From the NCBI GenBank assembly GCA_963169105.1, contig OY720634.1, positions 115,356,430 to 115,420,429 of the forward strand: 64,000 bases of DNA. Reading direction: 5' to 3'. Source of the DNA: Ceriagrion tenellum. Taxonomy: Eukaryota; Arthropoda; Insecta; Odonata; Coenagrionidae. Both the position numbers and the translations under genes were made by a program. Shown here one piece after another: positions 12,701 through 23,530 of this stretch (position 1 is its first letter; each line of letters opens with the position of its first letter). The notes under the pieces are model-generated. The model saw only the letters and a program-made list of their open reading frames with translations, had not been told where the DNA came from and made no database searches.

Positions 12701-13330
12701 ACTATCCCCATCCCCATTTTTGCGTTTGATACTAAAGCTATCCCACGCGGACCCTCATCTCCACCACTCTAGATTGCCCTCTAACTATTACTCCCATAGT
12801 CTCCGCTGCCCTTAAATCTCACCTCGCGCAGCCCCAAGGCATCTATGTTCCATTTCTTCATAGCATGTTTAATATTTTACAGCTTCCCTGCCCTCATAAT
12901 TATCCAGACGTTCTAAGTCCCTATTTTTATTGCTACTTTCTTCATCCTCTCCTTTTTATTTTTCTCTCAAGGTTCGTATATCCTTTGTTGACGTTGCTGA
13001 GCAAGGATTTCGTGTGATTACGACTTCAGGGGCCGTGCCTTCCCCGCTGCTGGGCCCGATACCCGCCCCACTGGGCGGCGTCTCGTAGTTTGCAGGATTC
13101 ACTTCTCTTTGAAAGGGTTTTATATTCTGGGTAGATGATAGTTGGAAGGGACTTCTACCCCCAATTCCCGACAGTGTTCTTCTGGGGGTAGTTGGAACCT
13201 TCCACCACGTCAAGGTTGAAGTCTTCGACAGGAGTTTAAAGGTAATAGCTAATGAAAATAGAGCAATAGACCTCTCCTGGCCGAATTTGATGTGCTGAGG
13301 ATAACAGCCTTTCAATCAAATCTGTGCGAT
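9740..13330 (-). mobile_element. Degenerate APE-type non-LTR retrotransposon, copy 2, near full length
   Basis: Minus-strand order is a proline-rich leader (about 13.0-13.3 kb), then endonuclease (12.33-12.93 kb) with LENIK-like, GSGDYGS-like and VYMPTS motifs. Next comes RT with FDRV (about 10.75-10.80 kb) and GVTQGCPLS (about 10.61-10.64 kb), then a C-terminal YGAETWTLRKE segment (about 10.09-10.15 kb). The 3' end resembles copy 1. Stops and frameshifts are frequent. The clade (RTE-like or a relative) is not decided. About 300 bp of other repeat DNA is inserted at 11.28-11.58 kb. Outer limits are approximate. Confidence 0.82.
11278..11577. repeat. Nested insertion inside LINE copy 2, ending in (TTA)n
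   Basis: This AT-rich block interrupts the LINE coding similarity. Its right end reads gtaagctatttgtaaataaatttatta followed by an ATT/TTA microsatellite (about 11554-11572), which looks like the 3' tail of another LINE inserted in plus orientation. The left part (ggggctatctatggtac) may be a second, oppositely oriented 3' end. Confidence 0.5.
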
Positions 13331-14004
13331 ATGAATCAGTAAGATCGCCATTTCTTTTAAGCCATGAGCCACGTGTCCACAACTTTTCGACGTGGATTTC
13401 ACACGTCTCACGCCTTTCTTTCAAAATGAGCTCATTCTCCTCAGTTATCCCCTTGATGCTGTCTTAATCAATCTCATGAAATAAGAGATTACGAGGACGA
13501 TATAATAGGCCACATAATCGAACAAGGTACCTGATGTGCTTAGTCTTCCAGTTCTTGAAACTATGCGTTTTTGTTACGGGTAATATCCATAGATTTTCCT
13601 TCCTCGCTCATAGGCTTACAAAACTCTACGCAGTGTAACCATACATTACTCCCTCTCCTTCCTTCTCCGTAGTTATATCTCGAATACTTCTATATCCTTA
13701 TATGTCCATTCGGGACCATAACAGCTGTGATCATCGTCATGAATAGTTCGAATTGTGTCAATAGGCAGACAGTAAATCATTTTCTTTATATTCTCTACGT
13801 TCTTATTTATGCATGATGTAAATATTGATATTCTTATTTATGCATGATATTTTGAGTATGTAGTAGTAGTCCTTGTACCCCTTGCACGTTGGAACGATTG
13901 ACGATAGAATAATTCTTGGTTAGTAGATTCTTAATTGGCGCGTTGCATGTGTGGTACGCTGGTTTCAATGTAGTTTCGGTGTTCTACCGTATCATTCATG
14001 CATG

Positions 14005-14075
14005 CCTGGTGTGGAAGCACCCCCTGCCACACACCCTTTGGGTGGCTTGCAGGGTATGACGTAGATGTAAATATC
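14005..14075 (-). repeat. ACATCTACAT repeat family, short minus-oriented copy
   Basis: Minus strand: atttacatctacgtcatacc, ctgcaagccaccc, gtgtgtggcagggggtgctt. It matches the first 70 bp of the other two copies only, so it is truncated. Confidence 0.65.
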
Positions 14076-14171
14076 CTCTTTTTTCTCTTCCGAGGTTCCA
14101 TGCCTTACGACCTCACAACGCAATGTAAATATATTTGCCAGCGGGTGTTAGTTAATCAAAGGGTTTAAGTA

Positions 14172-14470
14172 CATTGGATTGAATTGAATTTTGGGAAGGC
14201 GACCGACAGCTAAGGTCATTTGCGCCATAGGGGATAGGTAAGGGAGGGAGGATAGAAACCCGGCGTCGGCATTAGCCTACTCTTAACGAAAGGCGCCAAG
14301 GGGACCACGGTTTAACGTCTCATCATCCAGAAGGAGTACTGTACTTGAAGTGCCCACCACAAGATGCTCAAAATCGGGTTTCCTCTGAAAAACATCCGCC
14401 TCTGCAGGGGTTTGAACCCTGGCCGTCCGTATGGTTAGCCAGTACTCTAGCCACCACAGCAACCCGATCC
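14172..14470 (-). mobile_element. tRNA-derived SINE, copy 1
   Basis: The minus strand starts ggatcgggttgctgtggtgg with a pol III A box (TGGCTAGAGTACTGG) and a B box (GGTTCAAACCC). It is followed by a body with gacgttaaaccgtggtcccc and gttaagagtaggctaatgcc and an AT-rich tail. The body matches the plus-strand copy at 39.36 kb, which shows a family rather than a tRNA gene. Confidence 0.78.
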
Positions 14471-17400
14471 CCGTTTAAGTACGTGCTGTGGAGGTTATAA
14501 TGCTTGTAAAATCAAAATAAATATTGTCTTTGGTTACGATATTTGCTTAAACGCTTATAATGGGAGGATATTTCTGGCCCACGTAAGTAGAAGTTAAATT
14601 AACTACGTTTTTATATGACATTAACATATATAAATATATTCATTAATGAGAAATAATTGATACTTTATATCATAATATGGTAATGTGCTACGATACAGGC
14701 GAACACATTATGGCTGATGAATAACGCCGCCGGTCACGCCGGCCCCGCCAGTAATAATCAACGGCTCGGCGCGCCGCCGATAATTTTTCCATCGGCGCAC
14801 AGGTCTACTGTTGGCGTATTCATATGCGACGCTCTTTGGTTGGGGTCGTAGATAAATAAACCTAGACCAATGTGTTCGTGGGGGAAGGATGGAGAGGTGA
14901 GTGAAGTGGGGAGGGGGAGACAACATTTTTGTGTGGACCAAGGAGCGAGAGACAAGAAGCGGCCGTTGCAGATTTAAGGGCTGCGTGGTTACGGAAAGAG
15001 CGGGGAGGAAAGGGGAGCAGTTTCTAGAAGGCAACTCCACTTCCGATGACCGGATACTGGAGGAGGGGGAGTGTGTTTAAGTCATTGGAACATATGCGCA
15101 GGGTCAGAGACGGTTTGGGTGAGGGTTGTAATCGGTTTATGGTCCCTGGACTGTTCTATCCGAAGTTATTTATAGGAGATAGAAAGAAAAAGTGGCAATA
15201 GTTCCACCTGTTTTAGATGAGTAATAAAACATTTCACGCCAAAAATAATCAACAATTTGCTTCTACTGTATATAGAAGGCAAAATGAGTTACGTGGTTTC
15301 TTAATTTACCAATTAGGTAATTTTTTTAGGGCTGAGGTCGCTTGCGCCATTCCTGATCAGAGAATATTGTACTGTGGGTGCGTGCACTCCACGCGGTCGG
15401 GGAAACTACAGGCAAGAGTCAGGAAGGCCCTTTTGCGGACAATGGCCTGCCACGATGGAGTTCAGCTTGAATTGGAGGTGCAATACCATATTATAAGGTT
15501 CATAGCTTTAATTATTAAAAGATTCATAGCTATAATTATTATAAGATTCAGGATCTATATTATAAGATTCATCCGAGGGCTGTTGTTCCCTGACTGCAAG
15601 TGGCAGACAGAGCGAAATGAAACGACTTAGTCGTCGAAGCATGATCAATCAAAATACTATACCACTAAGATCTATTTATCTGGAAGAATTCCTTACTTAT
15701 ATGCATGGGGGTAATTAGAGCGTCTCCATTGTGAGTGGGGATCTTGCATACGATTTCAAGAATACTTCTGTACTCACCATTATGCAAGGTTATTGCATAT
15801 AATTCCAAGGCAATCATTGGGCCCCAAGAGAGATTATGGGGGTTGCGTGTGGATAGGTCGATTTTAGAGCTTTTGACAGCACTTTGCGAATGCCGAGTTA
15901 TAGCCAATTTCCCTATAATAATCCATTCAATTTAATATATACATATATTGAGATATATTAAGCAGAACAACGAAGAATGTGCCACTATAAACTTTCGTAT
16001 TTTCGAGTTAGTAAGATTAGGAAAATTATTTCCTTCAAAATTTGGGGGTGGGAGGAGGGAACTGCCAGAATTATGCCTCAACCTAACTGCATACATTATA
16101 GTTTCCTTTTCTTCAACTTCGCTATCCACACAATGTGGAATTTCCATACCCATGCACTTCCACAAATGAACCTCGACGAACTCCAGACCGGAAGGATGTG
16201 GTTTAGACTTTTATTTTCATAAGTTTATGACTGCAAAAGTAATTAAAATGAGTTCAATGATTATAATTTAGGAAGGATCTTGCATACAATTCCAAAGCAG
16301 TCGTAGGGTCTCAAGGGAAAACATTTTTTCGACCCTTAATCCCAGGAGAGTATACTGTAGCAATACAGAGAAAAAATGGCAGCGATTTTAAGAGAAAAGT
16401 AGTTTACAGTTTTCAATCAAGTAACCGAATCAAACAAAAGATAAGATAATCTTATATCACATATGATAATTGAATAATCGGTTGTCATTCATGTAAGTAC
16501 TAGGAATGTGAACTACTGCGAAACGCTGAGTACTTTATCTAAGCACAGTGGCCTAAAATCCACCTCAAAGGCGTATGGCAGGGGGAGATTTAATCAGTAT
16601 GCGCCACCCCAAGAAATTCTTCCCATCTAGAAATCACCACATTCTTGAAATGATTAATGAAATCACGAGTATAAATGCATAAGCAAAAATATTGATTCTT
16701 AAAATGTAATGAACAGCAATTACAAGAATGCGGGCTCGGAATTAGAGCATGGGCTATTTTTGTCTTTGTTCGCAAATTTACGGAGTCATTCTAGCAAGTC
16801 ATAGCTTTACACAACGGATTTACACATCCATCCGTTAGCAAGACTTCAGAGAAGAGCCTCGAGTAAAAAGGCCATGAATTCAATAGAATTATGGGAGAGC
16901 ACGCCTTCTAGGAGAAAGAGGAAACCATAATATTTTACGATAAAATGCAATGCCTGCTTGATACACTACCAACAAATGAGTCCGTAGTTTCATGAAACTT
17001 CAATGCCCGAGTCGGAAGCATAACTATCACGGTAATAGTTGGACCTCTCGGTGAAGATTCTGCAAACCTGAAAGGAGATCACTTAGACTTCGCAAAATAT
17101 ATTAACCAACGAAAAACAGATAGCCTTCTTTCGTAAAAACAAACCTGGTATTTTAGATCTAAAAACCCGGTTTTTAAAGTATAAATAGACCTTTTTCAAT
17201 GGAATTTGTTTTACACTGAGACATATTGAATTCTTGCACTTAGCAATTTTTTGTTTGAAGGAAAAAGGGGTGTGAAGACTTCCAAGACTATTAAGGAAGT
17301 ACATATAATAGTGGCTATTCGCAGTAGAAGAGTCCAGCTTGTAGCTCGTGCGCAGAAACCCTTTTCTGATATGAAAGTTTATTTCGTAAACAGCTCCCTT

Positions 17401-17649
17401 AAGGGGGTTTGGGTGAACGTGGACATTTTTCCCTCAGACCGCCCTCGTTCGTTGCCAACCTCACTGCTTTTGCTGTTTTCTATGATCGTAAAATTGCTTT
17501 CACTTCCGCGTCTCACCTTGGGAGGACACCACCTAATCCTTTGGCCCCCCTTCCCCAGGGAACAGACCGATGTGAGAGGTTTGCTTTCCCATCCACTCCT
17601 TTCCAGGCATTTAGGGACCAGAAATTTTCGAACTAGCTGTACTTCTCGA
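14471..17649. other. Intergenic DNA, no gene recognised
   Basis: Holds the AT-rich tandem repeat at 15.5 kb. Two related short stretches, ggatcttgcatacgatttca (about 15740) and ggatcttgcatacaattcca (about 16275), suggest a decayed repeat. A 137-codon frame (15217-15630) and a 110-codon minus frame (14708-15040) match nothing. Confidence 0.45.
15493..15572. repeat. AT-rich imperfect tandem repeat, about 28-bp unit
   Basis: The unit attataagattcatagctat is repeated about three times with substitutions (15493-15572). It explains the Ile/Phe-rich end of an open frame at 15217-15630, which is therefore unlikely to be a gene. Confidence 0.65.
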
Positions 17650-17774
17650 CATGGGCGTACCCAGGGTGGCAGTTGCCGCCCCCTGAACGAGGTATATCTT
17701 TCCAAACCTTTTCTATGTAGCCAGAGACAGGATGGTGTCTTGAACCCCTTCCAAAAATATTGGCTACGCCCATA
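17650..17774. mobile_element. 125-bp hAT-type MITE with perfect 8-bp target duplication
   Basis: The left end CATGGGCGTACCCAGGG and the right end (minus strand) TATGGGCGTAGCCAATA are inverted repeats. The element is flanked by cttctcga on both sides (17642-17649 and 17775-17782), an exact 8-bp duplication. The ends share ATGGGCGTA with the hAT element at 58.9-61.5 kb, so this is probably a non-autonomous relative. It has no coding capacity. Confidence 0.88.
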
Positions 17775-17782
17775 CTTCTCGA

Positions 17783-20700
17783 GATTTGTTAGTAGAAGAC
17801 TGTTGGATAGCATTGTTAAAGACTTAAAAGGTTAGTCTATCAACGTAAGTCATGAATGAATTAATCTTCGAGCCATCCCTTCCAAAATTGAAATAAAATC
17901 TGAAGATCAAGCCACTGTAAGGGAAATTAAGAATACTTACCAGGATCATACCGGATAATCTGCATTACTGAATAGCAAGTCTTCTAATTGTTGGTTCAAT
18001 CGTGAAAAGGGGTCGAGAAGAACGACCACTTCCACATCCCGTTTGGAAACATCGGAAAACTGAGCTACAGCATTTGTCCCACCATCCACTAACCTTTAGT
18101 TAGGGTTGTTCCTAGTTCTAGATTCGCTTTAATAAAAGAGAGAAGTAGATTTATACTTTTTTAGGCCTACCTTCTTGAATAAAGAGGTGTTTATTGGCAT
18201 ATAATTTAGTTGCAGAGGAATATTTTTAATAAAGGCAAATGAAGTACCTAGGAGCTTTTACAATAGATAACCTTCTCTAAATAAGCATAAAACGCCCTTC
18301 ATTCATAGCAGATTATTCTCCTACTATTCTTTTGCACGACAAACATAATGAATGGTAATAAACTAAAGACCGTTGCTTTAGTTACTTTTTCTATTTCCTA
18401 TGAACATACTTTACATACACAAAACTGCCTCGGCCTAAAAACTCAAGTTTTATTCACTATTCCTAAATATTTTCCAGGGAGTACTGTAATGGGGGTGAGA
18501 TCCTGTAACCCTCAGACGCAATGCCCAAAATCATATAATTTTGTTTAGACCCCCACCCAAATGTCTGTATCCCCTTGTCAAACCCTCATTAACTTCAGCA
18601 GTATCTCAAGCTTCGACGCCTTTCAGGAATGGTTTTCTTCCAAGAAAACGTCGCATAGGCAGCTAACGTATCACCATGATGCAGAAGAAAGGTCAACCTT
18701 TCGTGTGACGGGTGGGGAAAAAAGACCCCACCCTGGGGTCTAACCCATGTGAAATCAGGAAAAACCCGAGACCACTGTTCGGTCCTTCGACTGCCGGCCA
18801 CTTTTCCCTGGACGTGTGGAAATCAAGTGCAAGGCGCACGTCTTCACAACACCGATATAGATATACCCACATTCACATCCCCGGTGGGCAAAAACTAAAC
18901 TTCACCCAGTTTTCAGTCAAATTCACTTTCATTGTCAGGTGGATGTTGGATATCATGAGAAGATTAAGAAATATTGAGGAATATGATAAAAAAGAATTAT
19001 AGTTAAATCACAGTGAATATCGACCGTCCACATTTTCTTCCCATACGTTCAAAAGATTCACAATTCACAGCCATTGCACCTAAGTGTAAATTATTAGAGC
19101 AAGTAAAAGATCAGGAAGTTAAGAAGCGTGGGGTGGGTGACTTCGTTGGAAGACGACGACGTACGTAGAACCAAATATATTAGATGGGAGGGAGACCACG
19201 CCCGCTACCGTTCAAGAGGTACCTAGAGAATTAAAGTTAAAACTGTGAGGCAGCCTTGCGTGGTTAACATCTTACGGGGACAGACGACTCATTGGCAGTT
19301 TCGGCTCCGTGATAATTTCACATGTCAAGGAAGCGGCTGCAGCTCCTCAGAGCTCAAAGGGCGAAAGCACAGCGCCATGAAGGGGAGACCGATGGGGTCA
19401 GTTGGGCATGAAACATCGGCCGGAAAAGGGTGACCACCATTACACACTTAAGTGTGTTCGGAGATGGGAATATACGCGCTAATCTTAGATAACGATGAAC
19501 GAAGAAAGGGTTAGCACTTCCTAAGTTAACTTCTCTGAGGAGCACCACACAACGACGTAAATTCAAGAGCAGATGTAACACAAAACAAACCTCCACTACC
19601 TATTAAAGATATACTTACTTCAACCTTGATCAAAAAAAGCAGCATTTTACACAGCTTTCTTCATTTGATCACAGCAAAAGGAGTCAAACAAAGAAACAAT
19701 TCTTCAGCAAAGCAAGACAGCATATTTAAATCCTTAATATTCTTGAAATTTGATTTTCATTGGTATTAAGAATGGGACAACTTTCAGAAGGTTAGAATTA
19801 ATGTAACACTCGCAGGTTTCAAGTGCATTAATACTGGTGCTTCCACAGACATTTGTCCCAAAAGTTCTGTGATCATGGCAAGTTCACCCTTGTACCTACC
19901 CCATAAAGTTCTTTTCCCATATTAAATTCCTTTTGTAGTTTAAAACATTTCCCTCCATGCTACTTACAATTCCTACTCTCCTCCCTCTACCAGCTTACCA
20001 GACATTAATTGCTAAATTCAGCTTGCCTCTAGCCATTTCCCCTTTTCCGCTTGATATAACATCTTCACATCATCTATTTTCACAGCCTCCTTCTAACATA
20101 TCTCAATTGGCTTCCTTGCACAATCCTACAATGCCAATTATTGAAGACTGAGTGAAGTACCTATACTAATGGATTCAGCTAGCTTTCAGAATTTACTTGT
20201 GTCTTAAGACATATCAGCTGTTACATTGGAATAAAATCCCATTCTCCATTAGTACATCTGCAGCATAGACATTTTTTTTCTGAATTGTCCATATAAGCCT
20301 CAGGGGAATAATTAAAACAACGACTGCACTTTTCCACATATTTTAACCATAAATGCTACATGTTTCGACTGGCAGAGTCATCATGAAATTGAAATCAAGT
20401 ACATGAAATTAAAATCTGTAGAAAAGTACAATTGTTGTTGCCAATATGACACACTTACATTATACCATGTTTCAGGTGGAAAGTGCAAAACACCTGGAGA
20501 AAGTAAGCAAGATGACTTTTAAGCATTTTTTGTTCTATTAACATGTGGTTGCAACTCCTTAGTTATCAGGCTATAGCAATACAAACATTTTGTCAGATGG
20601 ATCTTGCAGCTATCTTAATAACACCTAAAAACAATGGCATCCACTTAAACTAACAGAGAAAAACAGATCTTAGTTGTATAAGTTTTGTATCTTAAGCTTC

Positions 20701-23102
20701 CAGCCAAAATTTAAACATTTTCAAGATGATACCTGACATTTTCAACTTTTTTAATATTAAAAAAATAATTTCTTTGGATAAATTTCTTACTTTGGGAGAT
20801 AAGAAAAACTTAATAGGTACAAAAATATTAGCAAATGTTAGTAAACTTCCGAAATGGATAATGGTATTTTACTATCTAAATATTTAGCACAGATATAGCA
20901 TCTTAAATCTGTTACATGAGCCCATAGACCAATAGCTCTTTCCCACGCACTGGACTAGAATTAATTTAGAGAAAAAAGCAATTAACTTTATCGATCTTAG
21001 CTTACTCATTTCATTACATGTCCCAAAATGAATAACCAAACTCCTGAATAAAAAGTACCTGAATAAAGGTATTTATGCAAATCAAATCCAGCAAACAATT
21101 GAATTTCAACTATTTCAAGTACAAATTATTGCCATGGATTGATTGTCCACCACAGGCGCTTTATTTCCATGATTAAGCCCTTTCGATCTGATAGTAATCA
21201 ATCCCATGAATTACCCTGGGGTAAACACTCAACGTTATGAGATATTAAAATAGTTGCATCACATTGAAATGTAAAATATTTTTTCCTCATTCAAAAAATA
21301 ACAAAATCCACAACATACACCACCTCAGCCAAATGAACTGTTCACCATTCACATATTTCCAATTTCCCATTCCAGTGAAAATGGAACAATAAAGCATTCA
21401 CACATAACCATCTATGATGAATAGGATTCAATTCAATTTTGCTTCATTAAAATACTACTTCAATGAATTTCAAAGGAATTTATATTCTTCAAATTGCAGG
21501 AACACACAAAATAACTTTCGAGCATAATAATAATTCTCCAAATACAAATCTATACAGAAAAAGTGCAGAAAAAACTCTATGATACTCCCAGTCTAAAAAT
21601 ATTGGTAATGCTCTACTGTGCTTATGTTGTATTAAAAATACTGGACCTTTTCAAACTTACCAAAGTCAAAAAAGAGGTAAATTCTCCATGATATCAAAAG
21701 AGCTTTCATGTCTGATGAGCTACCAAATGAATTGAGCTTACCCTTACAGAAAATATATATGTACAACAAATTTTTGTCATCTAACACTATCAGTCAAAAA
21801 AATAAAAGAAACATAACTCCATTCCTGCCAGCATGGTTTTGGAAAAAAAATGAAAAAGTGTAAAAATTACAGAGAAATTTCAAGATATCGAAAAATATAG
21901 TAATGATTGCAAACTTTGACAGTGTTTCATTTAGGACCTATGAAAATGGGATGGTACTTCACAGATCAACAACAGTATAGTTTCATAAAACATTTCATTG
22001 CATCAAGAGTATTAATTTGAAGTGTTCAGTCAACAGCCTGGGCAAAAATTGATTACTTCCCAACATACTGATAGGAGAGCAAGGGAATATCCAAATTGTA
22101 ACACTTGTACACAGGTTTAACAAAATGAAATAACATGAGCAAACTGAAAAGCATCACAAACATAGACCACGGCACTTAATATTAAATCTACAAAGTATCC
22201 CATTGAAAAGTTAAAAATACAGTGCCAGTCTATGCCATATTTGTTTAAAAACACCATGTATATCATCAATGCACAGAATTCATGTAATTGACACACAACA
22301 ACCAAGTCCTCTTTTAGAATTCAGACTAGTTTCACAATATATTCAGGGAAATAAGTACCATAACAAAATATTCAGACAAAAACAAATTTGATTTTGGGCA
22401 TTCAAACAAATAAAATACATACTACCATAATTGATAATATTTATAATGCAATCAGCTGGTAAACCCATGTAAGTAGTTTTAGCGGTGGGGTACAGTGGGG
22501 ACCTGTAACATGTAAGTAGCCAAGTATGCATGATACATAACTTTCAAGAAGCAAAGATACACCACACAAACTTTTCCTCCTCGCTAAATTTGAATAAAAA
22601 ACAGTTGGCAGGAAATATCTTGCATTCAATAGAGCAGGCACAAATAAAACAAGTAAAATTATCAGAGCGTATGAAAACCAATGAATGAAAACCTACGACA
22701 GTAACACATGATATTCAATAAGGCCATGACCAATCACTTGTAAGAGAGCATGTAAACTCCTGCAGCAAATTTGCTGATAAGCTCCTTCAGAGTGAACTAC
22801 CAAAGGCCATCAACTTAGCAAGCTACAGATAATGCCATTTCCAGCAAATATGACAATGATTCTACAATTTTGCAAATGGCACACACTAAACATTTAATTC
22901 GGTACTAAAATTAGTGAACGGGACACATTCCAAGAGTTTTATGCCAACTTCAATTGCTTCCAGCCAAAAACTGTTAGCTGGTCGCTAGGAAATGTACCCC
23001 TAATCTACTATTTCTAAAATGGCCCAAGAATAACATGGTTACTATCCACTAACCCTAGCAACACCAGTAACAAAAGATCCCCACTGCATTACAGTACATT
23101 CT
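17783..23102. other. Region downstream of PRPS
   Basis: 17.8-19.6 kb is CpG-containing intergenic DNA without a gene. From about 19.7 kb leftmost, the DNA becomes AT-rich and CpG-poor like the PRPS gene body, which could mean that a long PRPS 3' UTR or transcribed tail reaches about 19.7 kb. No coding match. Confidence 0.4.
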
Positions 23103-23108
23103 TTTATT
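23103..23108 (-). terminator. Candidate PRPS polyadenylation signal AATAAA
   Basis: This is the first canonical AATAAA on the minus strand downstream of the PRPS stop, about 330 nt away. Further copies occur lower down (for example near 21.16 kb), so the true 3' end may be distal. Confidence 0.35.
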
Positions 23109-23437
23109 AACAGCAAAATAAAAACAAAATCATATGTACGGTTTGGATAATTGATTTTTTTGGTCATTGGAATGATGCCCCAGGTCTGACCGACCTCTAT
23201 GACACAAAGGTCCATTGGTAAGGGAACTTGAGAGTGGATAATATCCTTTTGAAAGAAGGCACACAGCAATTCCTGATCACTAACTGAATCTCCTGGGGCC
23301 AGGGTGTGCATATCACAAGCCCTGACATGCAATAGGAGTGAGATTCTATGAAACTGCTACCACTTGAGAAAAAAGAGGGATTTGTTGGATTGGCGATCAC
23401 ATACACAAGCGTGCATGACAAATAGAAGTCCAAAACA

Positions 23438-23530
23438 TCAGTATGGCACATTGGAGAACAGATATGAAACAGACTCCCCATTGTGGGTCCTACGGACAGC
23501 CTCAGCAAACATCATCGAGACATCAATGCA
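23438..23530 (-). CDS. PRPS: PRPS coding exon 6, C-terminus (residues 289-318) and stop
   Basis: This exon is too short to stand out as an open reading frame and was found by matching the family C-terminus. After acceptor tttggcag it reads CIDVSMMFAEAVRRTHNGE, then SVSYLFSNVPY and TGA (23440-23438). Phase 0 agrees with exon 5. It lies 3.45 kb downstream of exon 5. Vertebrate PRPS has VIDISMILAEAIRRTHNGE here, so the first residues (C289, V292, M295) are a little divergent. Confidence 0.95.
   Translation of the reverse strand, partial: CIDVSMMFAEAVRRTHNGESVSYLFSNVPY

Noticed and set aside
15217..15630. 137-codon frame as a small gene
   Set aside because: Its Ile/Phe-rich C-terminal half comes from an AT-rich tandem repeat, and the rest matches nothing.
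17251..17835. Longest open frame in the window (194 codons, +) as a gene
   Set aside because: No family match, a second frame is open on the opposite strand over the same bases, and its 3' part runs through the MITE and its target duplication.
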